Positions 1 through 9,696 of a stretch of DNA of 64,000 nucleotides are shown here, piece by piece. The translations under genes and the position numbers were made by a program. The stretch spans positions 124,001 to 188,000 of the forward strand of contig JAIUOC010000007.1 in the NCBI GenBank assembly GCA_020161265.1, written 5' to 3'. Position 1 is the first letter of the stretch; every line of letters begins with the position of its first letter. This DNA is from Chloroflexota bacterium (GTDB lineage: Bacteria > Chloroflexota > Chloroflexia > Chloroflexales > Herpetosiphonaceae). The notes below the pieces were generated by a model. It was not told the origin of the DNA, made no database searches, and was given only the letters and a program-made list of their open reading frames with translations.

Positions 1-3000
1 TCACGTTGATTTGCCCCAACCGCCAGCTGAATCGCGAAGGTTTCAACCTGATCAACGCTCATCACGCCAACCTCGCAGCGCACCAACTCAGCCTCTTGGA
101 TACAGCCAACTGCCGCTGATGTAAGGCTGGTTCCGGCTGGCAAGTAGAACTCGACCACCACATTTGCTGCATCCGAAGGGCCAGTATTAGTGATTGTCGC
201 GGTCAAGGTAGTCAATTCGCCAGCATTCACCACTTGATCATAATCTACAGTCAAGGCTAAATCCGATAAACGTTCGACGGTAAAAGCCAACTCACCAAAA
301 TTATCGATCGCCGAGGTTTCGCTATGAATCGCTGTATCGTAAATCAGCAACTCGCTGGTATGCGAGATGAGCGTGCCTTCGGCAACCTCAGGCTCGACCT
401 GCCAAGTCAGGGTTGTGGCGCTATTTTGGCTGCCAGCCGCCATATCACCAAGGCTACAATTGAGGGTTGTCGTAGCGCCATTCGTCGCAACCCCACAGCC
501 ATCAGGGTCATCCAACGTGACGAGGCTGTTGGCCAACATTCGATCGATCACGGCAACATCAAGCGCTGGATTCAAGCTAATATTCTTGGGAGCAAGCGTA
601 TAACTATAGCTTTCGCCCGCCACGATATAGCCACCAATCAAGCCTTCGTAGCCCATCACCAAATCGGTAGCCATGGCATTCGCTTCAACCGTGACATACA
701 ACGGCAAGGTTTGGGTATAGCCCTCGCTGCTGGCATGCAGCAACACTTCATAGGTGCCAGGTGCTGTATCAATTAATGCGCTCAGTTCAAGGTTGACCAA
801 TTGGCCAACTTCAGCCGTGGCACTCGACAAACTGACAAAGAACAATGCTTCGTCGGCAGGTTCTTCGATGCTGAATTCGATTGGCGAATCCCATTCGTTG
901 CCATCAATGGTCAAAACGTAGGGTGCGCCAACTTCATGCGGTCGGGCGGCTTGATCCTCAGCGACTTCGATATAGAAGCCAGTGACCGCCAAGGTCAGGG
1001 TTTTGGTGTAGGCATGCTCGTTATCAAAGGCCAACAAGGTGATTGGATAGTCGCCATACTCCAGATCGATCGTATCAGTCAAGATCAGGCGGGTTTGTTC
1101 GCCTGGCATAAAGCTGGGTCGGGTAAATGACCAATCGACTCCAAACGGCATATCCAGTACATCAACGAAAATTTCATCCTGTTCGCTGAATTGATAGGTC
1201 GCATCAATCGCAACGCTGGTGCTATTGAAGTTGGTCAAGGTCAAAGCATCAACGCTGGTGCGCAGCGTAAAGTTTGGCTCATTCAACACCACCGGAATAT
1301 CGAGATAGTGCTCGGTTCCATTCGATAGCGCCACCAAGGTGACGGTGTAGGTGTCGCCAAGCAAACTAGCGGCAGGCGTGAGTACCACACTCGATTGCAC
1401 GCCAGCCAAGGTTGGAGTTACGATTGGCGTGGTGATATGGGCCGCGAAACCTTCAGGCAAATTAGCGACTTCAATAAATACTTGCTCTGGATATGGATTG
1501 ATGTTCGAAGCGATCGTTAAGTTGCTTGTACCCGCTACCCCCGCATCCAAGGTTAATTCGGTTGGGTTGGCCGTGATGCTGAATGGTGCAACCAATGGGG
1601 TAGCCGTAACGGGCGCAGCCTTCGAAGTTCGGCCAGTACCCGAATCGTAGCCAATTATCGTTAGTTCATAGTTTTCACCCGCATTCAAGCCAGTAATCGT
1701 TTGTGATAAAGCATCGCCAACATCAACAATGTAGCTATCTTCATCAAATTGATCAGCTTCATTGCGCACGTGAATTTCATAGCCATCAACGTCAGGATCA
1801 GGGTGCTTCGTCCAAGCCACATCCAAACTGCCATAACTTGGGGTAATCACGCTGGTGGTTGTCCATGTTGGTTCCCAAGCGTGCAACACGCTTACCGTGT
1901 TCGGGAAATAGTGGCGGCTTGGTGGATTCTGGCCGTCGTTGACTTCGAGCCACAGATTGTAAACCCCACTCTTGAGCGAGGAAAGATCGAGCGTTTCGTC
2001 AGCATTTTGCAAGCCTTCGGCATAATCGAAGCTGACCAAGGGATAACCACTAAACTTGGTCACCGTACCAACATCGACCGTAATCGTTTCGGTCGCCATA
2101 ATCCCATCGGGGCGCATAAAATTGTTGGTTTTGGTATAGCTAGCGGTGTCAGTAATCGTATCTTGGCTGGCATAAATCGTCGCCGTCGAAGTAAATGGCG
2201 TGCTCTGCGTCCAAGCCAAATCGACGAGATTATTGCCATCGTTCTGGTTGGTTACGGCCAAATTACTAATCGGCGGGCCATAAATCGTGCCGCTGACATT
2301 GATAATAAAATCATAGGCAGGAGCGCGATTCAACACCAACTTCCATTCACCAAGTGCAGCATTAGTCACATTCAGGCTAGTTTGCAGCATTGGTGGTGCA
2401 GCAGCGTTACCTTGATGGGTAATTGGGTCGCGAATATCGCGTGGGTCAACCAAGGTCTCGCTGAAATTCAGATTACCAGCTGCGTTGCTGCCAGTCATTC
2501 GCAAGCCATCGGGGCGCACTAAGCTCACTTGAATATCGGTATCATAGCTCAAGCGCAACATATTGATCATCAAGTCGCCGGGGCGGGTCATTTCGACGGT
2601 ACTGATAATAATTTCTTGGTTGTTGAAACTATAATCGTTGAACAACGCTAGATCTTCAGCATTCAAACTAGCACGATTGAGTTGCTGTTGAGCATTCAGA
2701 TCATGCAAATATTTGGCGCGGCGCAGCGATGGCGCATCGATCAAACGATAATCATCAACATTGCCCACGCTAAATCGGCCACTGGTATCGACGTAAATTC
2801 CATAGTTGGCTCCGGCAATATTAACGCTGGCTTTGAAGCCCCAAGCATCACCATTGCCACGCTTGAACTTGCCAAACTCCATACCTGCGCCAAAAAATAG
2901 GTCGCTGCCTGGAAGCGTCAAACACACATCTTGATCATCAAAGGGCCATGGCATCCAGATCCGCCAGCAACGATCAACCAATGCGCCGCGTTTAACCCCA

Positions 3001-6000
3001 ACCTCGCCATAGATCCGCCCAACCAAGTTGAACGCACCATCTTTGGTCCAAGCGGTCAATTTCATATTGCCACGGGCAATCACGGCGTTGATATTCATTT
3101 CGGCGGTAAACAGGAAGGGCACCGCGCCATCGGTAAAGCGCATCTTGGCACTGGCCCGTGCTGCCTCGAACATCGAGAAAATTTTCATCGATGCGCCGAT
3201 GCCAATCTCAAATTTATAGGGATTTTTGACATATTCCATAGACATATTGCCATCAGCAGTCACGGCGCGGAAGCTGCCAATCCCCATTTTGCTCTCAATG
3301 GTGGCGCTCATTTCGATTTTGGTCACATTGCTGGTTAGAGTAACCGTGCCCGAAATCCGCGTGAGATCAAAGCCGCTTGCGCCCAAAGGAATCGTACATT
3401 TGAGCACAACCCCAACTTTGCGCAATTGGAATTCGTTCAGCGCATCCGCCGAAGCAGGCGCGATCCGCATTGCGACAGTTTGATTGCTGCCAGCAAAAAT
3501 TTCGACGCTCACACCTAAGCCGCTACAGCCAGCGCCACCCGAATTGGGCAACTTCAACTCACCACCAGCAGCGATGATCCAGCCGTTGCCTTCCTTCTTG
3601 AGCGTGCCTTCGAGGGTTAGCGACATATCGCCAACTTTAATTTCGGGCAATTTGAACGAGCCACCACCGATCGAAAAACCTTCTTTGGATATTTCGATGT
3701 TATAGACCGAAACTGATAGCCCGCCCCATTCTTTGGGAATCGCAAACGTCGCCTCACGCGCCTTAAGCGTGCCATTTTCGATGCTAGCCTCTTTGATCGC
3801 CAACTTCATGCCAGCAATCGTCAACTCGAAACTATCAACATCGCCAGTAACCTTGCCATCTTTATCGATCCGCACAAGGCCTTCAGCTTCGGCAGTTTGC
3901 GAGGCGAGGGTAATTGAAACTTTGCCAGCAAACACAAAACTATACGATTTATCCTGCTTGAAATCGAGGCCGAGCGTGCCAGAAATTGTGACCGAATTGG
4001 TTGGACTAGGCTCGCCATTCTCTTTACCAATCGTAAATTTAACCGGAATTTTGACCGCAGCATCGCCAAACGAGAGGCCATTTTCGTCAATTACTACTTT
4101 AGTTAATGCAATTTGGGTGCGCCCAAGAATTGGCGGCAAGGTCAAACTGGCCGAGTTGGTTGAAAAGCGTTGGGTATTGAACTCAACATTTTTCAATTCA
4201 AGCTTAGAGCTAGCAACCGTCAGGGTTAATTCTTTGAGTTTGCCCGAGAATTTGCCCTTTTTATCCCATTTGGCGGCAAATTTAGTTTCCATTTCGCTGC
4301 TTTTGATCAGCACCTTGAGCGTGCCTTCAATCTCTAGCTCCATGGCTGGGCTGGTAATTGGGTTGGTTACGACAAATTTAACTTTATTTTTGGTGAAACG
4401 AATACTCTCGCCAAGCCCAAAATCAGGCAAATCGGTGGCAATTGCGCCTTCGCCAATCGCAAAGCCTTGCTTGGTAATTGAAACTTTTTTGACCGTGATC
4501 GTTAGTTTTTTATCTTCTTTATTCTTATCGCCTTCCTTAGGCGCGGTTGGTGGATTTGCCCCAGGGTCGGGGGGCGCATCCTTTTTCTCAGATGGGAAGG
4601 TGATCGTAAAGCTCGCTTCGCTGACTTTCAAGCCAGCATTGCTAATCTCAACTTCTTTCATTTCTAAATCGTGGCCGGCAATTTTCAACTTTAGCTCTTT
4701 GATTGTGCCTTTAACATTACCTTTCCAGTCGATTTTCAATTCGACCGGAATTTTGCGATGATTATCGGCAACATGCAAATCGAGGGTACTATCAATTTGC
4801 AGGCTAAAGCCATCTTTGCTGTCGTACATAATCGTGGCCGAGTTTTTGATAAACGAAATTGCTGGTGTATAAGCTCCAGTTTCGCTCAGCGCCACTGATT
4901 GCGCCAATAAACTGGTCGGCGTAAGCGGGTTTGTGGCCGTAATTGGCTTGCCCAAGGGATAAATATTGGGCAGCGGAATTTTGACCCCAACCCCACCAAA
5001 GTTGATCGAGTTCGAGGTTACTTCGATCTCCGAAATAATTCCAGTTAGCTCACCAAGTTCCTTAGGCATAGTCAAAAGAGCTTGCTTAACTTTAATTTTA
5101 TCGCCGCTGAAGGTTGCATTTTTAACTTTAACCTTCAAGCCTGCAAAATACATTTCAAATTCGTTGATTTTGGCTTCACCCTTCCCTCCAGGCTTGATCA
5201 CTCCCGTCACGCGCAAGGTATTTTTCTTGACCGTCCCAGAAACAGGATTCGTTCCAGTAATCGGGTTCGTACCCGTCAAAATGCTGCTTGGCTGCAACAA
5301 ATTGGTAGTGGTCATATTTGCAGTTGGAGTCAAGGTTGAGGTAGTGGTAATCGCAGGCAACGAAACTTTGAGTTCAGTCATAAAGCCCGCTTCGCCCGAT
5401 AAAATCGCCACATCGCTGATCACGGCGCTGCCTAAAAGCTGGAAGCCCGCCAACTGCTTAATGGTTGGGGTAATCGTGGGGCTTGGCTTGATGAATGGCT
5501 TATCTTTAGTTACGTCAATCGTAAAATCCCCCTTGAACAAAGGAAAATTTTCTTGAATTTGGGCAACGTTACCATAGGTTTCAATAATGGTTGGCGTGCC
5601 CACAGCATCCCATTTAATTTTATCGTTGGGGCCAAGCCGAAGATGATAGGTATATTTGCCATCTTTTTTAAAGCCTATTTCAACCGCGCCACTGGCCTCG
5701 GTCTGACCAAAGATTGTTGTAAATTCCTCGGCGGCAATCACAATCTTGCCAACATCTTGTTGGGTACGATTGCTTGAAGTAACGTTGGTACTAATTTTAG
5801 CGGTGGCAGGTTTGGTATCGGGGTTGACGATAAAAGTATCTTTGACCGTCAGTGTACTAACCAAAACCCCATTGCCTTTCATCTGCACCGGCACTCGATA
5901 GGTTTTGCTTTGGTTGACATTCAAATTCCCTACCGCACACACCAGTTGTTCGCCATCTTTTAATACACAATCATTAACTGAGCCTTGCAACATGCCGTTG

Positions 6001-6908
6001 GCTGGCAAACGCTGGCTCAGCTCAACCAAGGAAGCCGCTTGACCGCCAGTGTTGCTAACAGTCACAGTATAGGTAATGATTTCATCAAAACTGGTTTGCA
6101 GTGGTGCAGTCGCGGTAACCACCAACTTGGCATGTGGCGTTTGCACTGGGTTATTCAAAGCCACTTGGGGCTGAATTCGCAAGTCACTAAATTCAGCTTC
6201 AGCTTGTTGACTGGGCAAGTTGGCCAAAAATTGGCTGGTAGCAGGGTGACTTGGAATAAAGGTTGGCGATTTAAGCTTAACTGGGCTACTGGGGAGCGCT
6301 GGCACAACCACCATTTCAGCTGGGTCAAGCGCTGGTTGGGCGGCTACTTCAACCACAGCAGCACTTGGAGCAAGCGCTGAATCTGGAGCCACAATAGGCA
6401 TTTGGGCTGCCGCCAAGGCATCAAATTCTTGGGCAAACAAGCGTGGGTCGCCATCAGGGCGGGCGGTCATTTGCCACGTTGCGCCGATCGCTGCTTGGTT
6501 GCTCTGCCACAAATAGGCATCATCCTGAATTGCCGAACTCTGCGCCGGATCAAGGCTGCTTGGCTGCATCGGCAAGCCTAAAGCTGCGCGATTCAAATAA
6601 TAGCTAATTTGCTCCTCGATCGCTTGATCGCCTGCGATTTCGGGCAAATTGCCATTAAACACATCTTGCACCGCTAACAAGGCAGCGGATTGGAACAAAT
6701 CGGGATCAGCAGCAGCAACCCGTTGCAAATAGGGATCAAGTTGCTCATTACGGTCACGAATTAAACTCGTTGCTGGTGATTGTTGGGAAGTTGCTTGATC
6801 GCTCGGGGCAGCAGACGATGCATGCGGATAAACCAGCATTTGGCAGGCTAGCAGCAGAATCAAACTCATGCTCACGACCCGGGCAAGTTTACTAGTTTCG
6901 CGAATCAT
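1..6908 (-). CDS. Giant secreted repeat protein with DUF11- and FN3-like domains (partial, C-terminus beyond left edge)
   Basis: The frame is open from an ATG at 6908 to the window edge, giving about 2302 residues without a stop. Start choice: an AAAGGGG ribosome-binding site lies a few bases upstream. The N-terminus (MIRETSKLARVVSMSLILLLACQ) is a signal peptide; LLAC could be a weak lipobox or AASSAAP a signal peptidase I site. A DUF11-like domain lies around DNA 5880-6150, followed by several tandem repeats of roughly 110-150 residues (DNA about 3500-5600) with recurring phrases such as KEGFSIG and LTLPP. A fibronectin-III-like segment lies near DNA 1650-1850, and another DUF11-like domain close to the left edge (visible LALTVDYDQVVNAGEL). 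The protein is probably exported and surface-attached; its function is unknown. Many open frames on the other strand here are shadows. It is divergent from the MerR gene at 7181. Confidence 0.85.
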   Translation of the reverse strand, partial: MIRETSKLARVVSMSLILLLACQMLVYPHASSAAPSDQATSQQSPATSLIRDRNEQLDPYLQRVAAADPDLFQSAALLAVQDVFNGNLPEIAGDQAIEEQISYYLNRAALGLPMQPSSLDPAQSSAIQDDAYLWQSNQAAIGATWQMTARPDGDPRLFAQEFDALAAAQMPIVAPDSALAPSAAVVEVAAQPALDPAEMVVVPALPSSPVKLKSPTFIPSHPATSQFLANLPSQQAEAEFSDLRIQPQVALNNPVQTPHAKLVVTATAPLQTSFDEIITYTVTVSNTGGQAASLVELSQRLPANGMLQGSVNDCVLKDGEQLVCAVGNLNVNQSKTYRVPVQMKGNGVLVSTLTVKDTFIVNPDTKPATAKISTNVTSSNRTQQDVGKIVIAAEEFTTIFGQTEASGAVEIGFKKDGKYTYHLRLGPNDKIKWDAVGTPTIIETYGNVAQIQENFPLFKGDFTIDVTKDKPFIKPSPTITPTIKQLAGFQLLGSAVISDVAILSGEAGFMTELKVSLPAITTTSTLTPTANMTTTNLLQPSSILTGTNPITGTNPVSGTVKKNTLRVTGVIKPGGKGEAKINEFEMYFAGLKVKVKNATFSGDKIKVKQALLTMPKELGELTGIISEIEVTSNSINFGGVGVKIPLPNIYPLGKPITATNPLTPTSLLAQSVALSETGAYTPAISFIKNSATIMYDSKDGFSLQIDSTLDLHVADNHRKIPVELKIDWKGNVKGTIKELKLKIAGHDLEMKEVEISNAGLKVSEASFTITFPSEKKDAPPDPGANPPTAPKEGDKNKEDKKLTITVKKVSITKQGFAIGEGAIATDLPDFGLGESIRFTKNKVKFVVTNPITSPAMELEIEGTLKVLIKSSEMETKFAAKWDKKGKFSGKLKELTLTVASSKLELKNVEFNTQRFSTNSASLTLPPILGRTQIALTKVVIDENGLSFGDAAVKIPVKFTIGKENGEPSPTNSVTISGTLGLDFKQDKSYSFVFAGKVSITLASQTAEAEGLVRIDKDGKVTGDVDSFELTIAGMKLAIKEASIENGTLKAREATFAIPKEWGGLSVSVYNIEISKEGFSIGGGSFKLPEIKVGDMSLTLEGTLKKEGNGWIIAAGGELKLPNSGGAGCSGLGVSVEIFAGSNQTVAMRIAPASADALNEFQLRKVGVVLKCTIPLGASGFDLTRISGTVTLTSNVTKIEMSATIESKMGIGSFRAVTADGNMSMEYVKNPYKFEIGIGASMKIFSMFEAARASAKMRFTDGAVPFLFTAEMNINAVIARGNMKLTAWTKDGAFNLVGRIYGEVGVKRGALVDRCWRIWMPWPFDDQDVCLTLPGSDLFFGAGMEFGKFKRGNGDAWGFKASVNIAGANYGIYVDTSGRFSVGNVDDYRLIDAPSLRRAKYLHDLNAQQQLNRASLNAEDLALFNDYSFNNQEIIISTVEMTRPGDLMINMLRLSYDTDIQVSLVRPDGLRMTGSNAAGNLNFSETLVDPRDIRDPITHQGNAAAPPMLQTSLNVTNAALGEWKLVLNRAPAYDFIINVSGTIYGPPISNLAVTNQNDGNNLVDLAWTQSTPFTSTATIYASQDTITDTASYTKTNNFMRPDGIMATETITVDVGTVTKFSGYPLVSFDYAEGLQNADETLDLSSLKSGVYNLWLEVNDGQNPPSRHYFPNTVSVLHAWEPTWTTTSVITPSYGSLDVAWTKHPDPDVDGYEIHVRNEADQFDEDSYIVDVGDALSQTITGLNAGENYELTIIGYDSGTGRTSKAAPVTATPLVAPFSITANPTELTLDAGVAGTSNLTIASNINPYPEQVFIEVANLPEGFAAHITTPIVTPTLAGVQSSVVLTPAASLLGDTYTVTLVALSNGTEHYLDIPVVLNEPNFTLRTSVDALTLTNFNSTSVAIDATYQFSEQDEIFVDVLDMPFGVDWSFTRPSFMPGEQTRLILTDTIDLEYGDYPITLLAFDNEHAYTKTLTLAVTGFYIEVAEDQAARPHEVGAPYVLTIDGNEWDSPIEFSIEEPADEALFFVSLSSATAEVGQLVNLELSALIDTAPGTYEVLLHASSEGYTQTLPLYVTVEANAMATDLVMGYEGLIGGYIVAGESYSYTLAPKNISLNPALDVAVIDRMLANSLVTLDDPDGCGVATNGATTTLNCSLGDMAAGSQNSATTLTWQVEPEVAEGTLISHTSELLIYDTAIHSETSAIDNFGELAFTVERLSDLALTVDYDQVVNAGELTTLTATITNTGPSDAANVVVEFYLPAGTSLTSAAVGCIQEAELVRCEVGVMSVDQVETFAIQLAVGANQR

Positions 6909-7180
6909 AGCAACCCCTTTATACAATTACCAAGCACACTCGCTAAAAAAGGCGCACTAAACTACCCAGCAAGCCTTGAAGCTGGCACTGAAGAAACAAC
7001 CAAATAGTAGTGGAAGCAAGCTACACGATAAGCCCAAGCCCTAGACCTGCCTATAGGCTATTCGTCCTGTCGAACGATTTATCCCCCTTGGAATGGAACA
7101 GCACTATAATGAAGCGTGGACTAATGAGGCATAGCTAGTTGCAAGTATGGTATTTTAACCACTAGATTGAGGTATTGTGT
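6909..7180. other. Divergent intergenic region
   Basis: This is 272 bases between the divergent giant secreted gene and the MerR gene. A TATAAT hexamer on the + strand lies at 7105-7110, but no convincing -35 box stands at 17 bases. A weak dyad with CTAGT/ACTAG ends spans 7135-7165, just ahead of the MerR start, and could be an autoregulatory site. No further gene is seen. Confidence 0.35.
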
Positions 7181-8002
7181 ATGTTTACGGTCGGCGAATT
7201 TGCCCGCATTGCCCAGGTTTCCAAGCGTTTTTTGCGCTACTACGATGAATTAGGCCTGTTTCCGCCAGCAAGTATCGACCACGCCAATGGCCGCCGCTAC
7301 TACAGTGCTGAACAATTACCAGCCTTGAATCGAATTTTAGTGCTCAAAGATTTGGGCTTTTCGCTCGATCAAATTAAAGATCTTGCCCACGATCAGATCT
7401 CTGCCGACCATATGCAACAGCTCTTACGCCAGAAAAAAGCTGAAATCGAAGCTCATTTGCGCGAAGAAACCCAACGTATCCATCGAATTGAATCACGCTT
7501 GAATGCACTCAACGATTTCGACAAGCCGCTGAATGTGGTGCTCAAGCCAATGCCCAGTCAAAATGTGCTCAGCACCCGCATCGTCGCCGAAAATTTTGAA
7601 TCAGGCTTGCAGGCAATTCAACAAATTCGCCAACACCTGCCAACCAGCAAACGCTATGGCTTGTGCTTTTGCATTTGCCAAGATAGCAATATCTCAATCT
7701 ATGATATGGATTTGGAAATTGGCTGTTTTATTGAGCAAACTAAGCATGCCCCAATCAAAATTTCGCCACAGCTTGAATTGCAGTTCAATCAACATTCCGC
7801 CAGCGAACTGATGGCCACCAGCGTGGTACAAGGCCCACTTGAGCGAATTTTGACCAGCTACGAGCAAATTGGCCGTTGGGCCGAACTCAATGGCTATCGC
7901 CCAATCGGCATGCCACGCGAAATTTCGTTGCAACTGCCGCAAACCAACGATGCCAGCGATTTGCTGACCGAGGTGCAATTTCCGATCGAGCCAATTAAAT
8001 GA
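7181..8002 (+). CDS. MerR-family transcriptional regulator with C-terminal effector-binding region
   Basis: 273 residues from the ATG at 7181, placed 8 bases after GAGG (7169-7172); the in-frame TTG at 7175 is too close to that site. Residues 1-70 form the MerR winged helix-turn-helix (FTVGEFARIAQVSKRFLRYYDELGLF, then NGRRYYS), followed by a dimerisation coiled coil (about 75-110, QKKAEIEAHLREETQRIHRIESRL). The C-terminal 150 residues resemble the GyrI-like/AraC effector-binding domain that binds small hydrophobic ligands in BmrR-type regulators. The gene sits 94 bases upstream of an NmrA-like oxidoreductase whose promoter has MerR architecture, so it probably controls that gene. The ligand cannot be told from sequence. 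Confidence 0.9.
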   Translation: MFTVGEFARIAQVSKRFLRYYDELGLFPPASIDHANGRRYYSAEQLPALNRILVLKDLGFSLDQIKDLAHDQISADHMQQLLRQKKAEIEAHLREETQRIHRIESRLNALNDFDKPLNVVLKPMPSQNVLSTRIVAENFESGLQAIQQIRQHLPTSKRYGLCFCICQDSNISIYDMDLEIGCFIEQTKHAPIKISPQLELQFNQHSASELMATSVVQGPLERILTSYEQIGRWAELNGYRPIGMPREISLQLPQTNDASDLLTEVQFPIEPIK

Positions 8003-8030
8003 GAAACCAATGAGAAGCTCAAAATAGGGC

Positions 8031-8061
8031 TTGCAGTTAACGTTACGTGAAGATTTAGACT
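8031..8061 (+). promoter_or_regulatory. MerR-type promoter/operator with 19-base spacer
   Basis: A -35 box TTGCAG (8031-8036) and a -10 box TAGACT (8056-8061) are separated by 19 bases. The spacer begins with the imperfect dyad TTAACGT-T-ACGTGAA (8037-8051, arms matching 6 of 7). An overlong spacer with a dyad between the boxes is the hallmark of promoters that MerR proteins untwist. It lies between the MerR gene and the NmrA-like gene that starts at 8097. Confidence 0.6.
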
Positions 8062-8096
8062 ACTCATGGATTTGATTTTTATCGAGGAAACCATCC

Positions 8097-8942
8097 ATGA
8101 CAGCTCAAAATCTGGTTTTGGTCACAGGTGGCACGGGCAAAACAGGCCAGCGAATTGTGGCTCGCTTGCAAGCGCAAGGCATCAAGCTACGCATTGGCTC
8201 GCGTTCAGCTAAGCCTAGTTTCGATTGGAATGATCAACAAACTTGGCCCGCCGCCTTAGCCGATGTGCAAAGTATCTACATCTGCTACCAACCTGATCTC
8301 GCTATTCCTGCGGCCAACGACACAATTCGGGCATTTTGCCAGTTGGCGGTAGCCAGCGGAGTTAAACACTTGGTGCTGCTATCGGGGCGCGGCGAACCAG
8401 AAGCCCAAGCCTGTGAACAAGTCGTGCAAACAGCAGGTGTAGCTTGGACGATTGTGCGGGCTGGCTGGTTTATGCAAAATTTCAGCGAATCGTTTTTTCA
8501 CGAACCACTGCTCAATGGCCAAATCTTCTTGCCTGCCAGCGATGTCAAAGAGCCATTTATTGATGCCGATGATATTGCCGATGTAGCGGTAGCGGCCCTG
8601 ACCAACGTTGAAAAGCATCAAGGCCAAGTTTATGAAATTACTGGGCCGCGCTTAATGACTTTTGCCGAAGCGATCAGCGAAATTGCCGAGGCTAATGGCC
8701 GCCCAATCGATTATCAGCCAATTCCGATCGAAGCCTATTTGGGAGCTTTGCGCGAACAACAATGGCCCGCCGACATGCTGTGGTTAGTCGAATATTTGTT
8801 TAGCCAAGTGCTTGATGGTCGTAATGCCTACACAACCGATGGAGTCGAACGCGCCTTAGGTCGCCAGCCCAACGATTTCAGCAACTTTGCCCGTGAGGCC
8901 GCAGCCCGTGGCGTTTGGCAGCTCACCAGTATCACTCGCTAG
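8097..8942 (+). CDS. NmrA-like atypical short-chain dehydrogenase/reductase
   Basis: 281 residues from ATG 8097, with GAGG about 10 bases upstream. The N-terminus has the Rossmann nucleotide-binding loop LVTGGTGKTGQRIVARL (about residues 6-22), typical of NmrA/HSCARG-type atypical SDRs and NAD(P)H-quinone oxidoreductase-like proteins. LVLLSGRGEPEAQACEQVV and FMQNFSESFF follow the usual layout of this family, in which the classical YxxxK catalytic pair is missing. It is probably a cytosolic NAD(P)-binding redox sensor or quinone reductase. It is preceded by a MerR-type promoter and followed by an intrinsic terminator, so it likely forms a single regulated unit. Confidence 0.85.
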   Translation: MTAQNLVLVTGGTGKTGQRIVARLQAQGIKLRIGSRSAKPSFDWNDQQTWPAALADVQSIYICYQPDLAIPAANDTIRAFCQLAVASGVKHLVLLSGRGEPEAQACEQVVQTAGVAWTIVRAGWFMQNFSESFFHEPLLNGQIFLPASDVKEPFIDADDIADVAVAALTNVEKHQGQVYEITGPRLMTFAEAISEIAEANGRPIDYQPIPIEAYLGALREQQWPADMLWLVEYLFSQVLDGRNAYTTDGVERALGRQPNDFSNFAREAAARGVWQLTSITR

Positions 8943-8959
8943 CTACTATTCAGGCCAAT

Positions 8960-8995
8960 CCCTCGCTTCCTTTAAAAGCAGGCGAGGGCTTTTTA
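8960..8995 (+). terminator. Intrinsic terminator after the NmrA-like gene
   Basis: Arms CCCTCGC (8960-8966) and GCGAGGG (8982-8988) are followed by CTTTTTAA. It sits 17 bases after the stop of the NmrA-like gene and just before the ribosome-binding site of the next gene, so the flavodoxin gene may depend on read-through or on a promoter I do not see. Confidence 0.8.
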
Positions 8996-9006
8996 AGGAG
9001 TTTGCT

Positions 9007-9528
9007 ATGGCTCATCAATCGATTCTGGTCACTTATGCGAGTCGCGGCGGGGCAACAATCGGCGTGGCCCAAGCAATCGCCAAGGTACTGACGATGCAGG
9101 GATCGCGGGTGACGCTCCTGCCAATGCAACAAGTTCCCGATCTGAGCAACTATCAGGCGGTTGTCGCAGGCAGCGCCATCCACAAAAATAATTGGCTGCC
9201 TGAGGCGCTAGCCTTTGTCAAAGACCATCAATCGGCGTTGCAAACCAAACCATTTGCGGCTTTTTTGACCTGCTTGGCCTTGGCAATGACCAAACAGCCT
9301 GAAAAAACCCGCACCGATGTGACCCAATGGCTGCAACCTGTGCGCAATTTGGTGCAGCCACGCAGCGAAGGTTTATTTGCGGGCGTGCTCGATTTAAGCA
9401 AAATTAGTTTGGGTTATCGAATGTTGTTTCGCGGCGCAATGCTGGTGCGCCGCTGGCGCGAGGGCGATTATCGCAACTGGCCGGCGATTGAGGCATGGGC
9501 CGCCACGCTACCAAGTCAGCTAACCTGA
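9007..9528 (+). CDS. Flavodoxin-domain protein (HemG / protoporphyrinogen-oxidase-like)
   Basis: 173 residues from ATG 9007, chosen because AAGGAG (8995-9000) lies 6 bases upstream; a longer in-frame version from 8887 would overlap the previous gene. The N-terminus SILVTYASRGGATIGVAQAIA matches the FMN phosphate-binding loop of the flavodoxin_5/HemG group (TxTGxT-like YASRxGxT), and VAGSAIHKNNWLPEA matches the second FMN contact region. The length matches menaquinone-dependent protoporphyrinogen oxidases, but no heme genes are adjacent. A general cytosolic FMN redox role is the safe call. Confidence 0.8.
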   Translation: MAHQSILVTYASRGGATIGVAQAIAKVLTMQGSRVTLLPMQQVPDLSNYQAVVAGSAIHKNNWLPEALAFVKDHQSALQTKPFAAFLTCLALAMTKQPEKTRTDVTQWLQPVRNLVQPRSEGLFAGVLDLSKISLGYRMLFRGAMLVRRWREGDYRNWPAIEAWAATLPSQLT

Positions 9529-9561
9529 AAACCAAGAAGGGGTCAGAATGTTTATTTTTAA

Positions 9562-9606
9562 CCACGAAGCAGGCGAAGAACACGAAGGGAAGAGGCTATG
9601 GGCTAT
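9562..9606. repeat. Degenerate CACGAAGG-type intergenic repeat (locus A)
   Basis: Contains CCACGAAGC-AGGCGAAGAACACGAAGG followed by GGCTATGGGCTAT. The same modules recur at 24082-24240 and 60941-61280. It lies between the convergent flavodoxin gene and ABC permease gene; the rest of 9529-9696 shows nothing else. Confidence 0.6.
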
Positions 9607-9696
9607 CGGAACAATGTTTGATCCTGTGCCCTATAGCCTTCAGCCTAAAGCCTTCCTCTCTACACCACCGGATTAAGCAACTTATCTCATCCTCGA

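Noticed and set aside
324-6380. Series of + strand open frames over the first 6.4 kb
   Set aside because: They are antisense shadows: the minus frame is open for 2302 codons with signal peptide, ribosome-binding site and recognisable domains.
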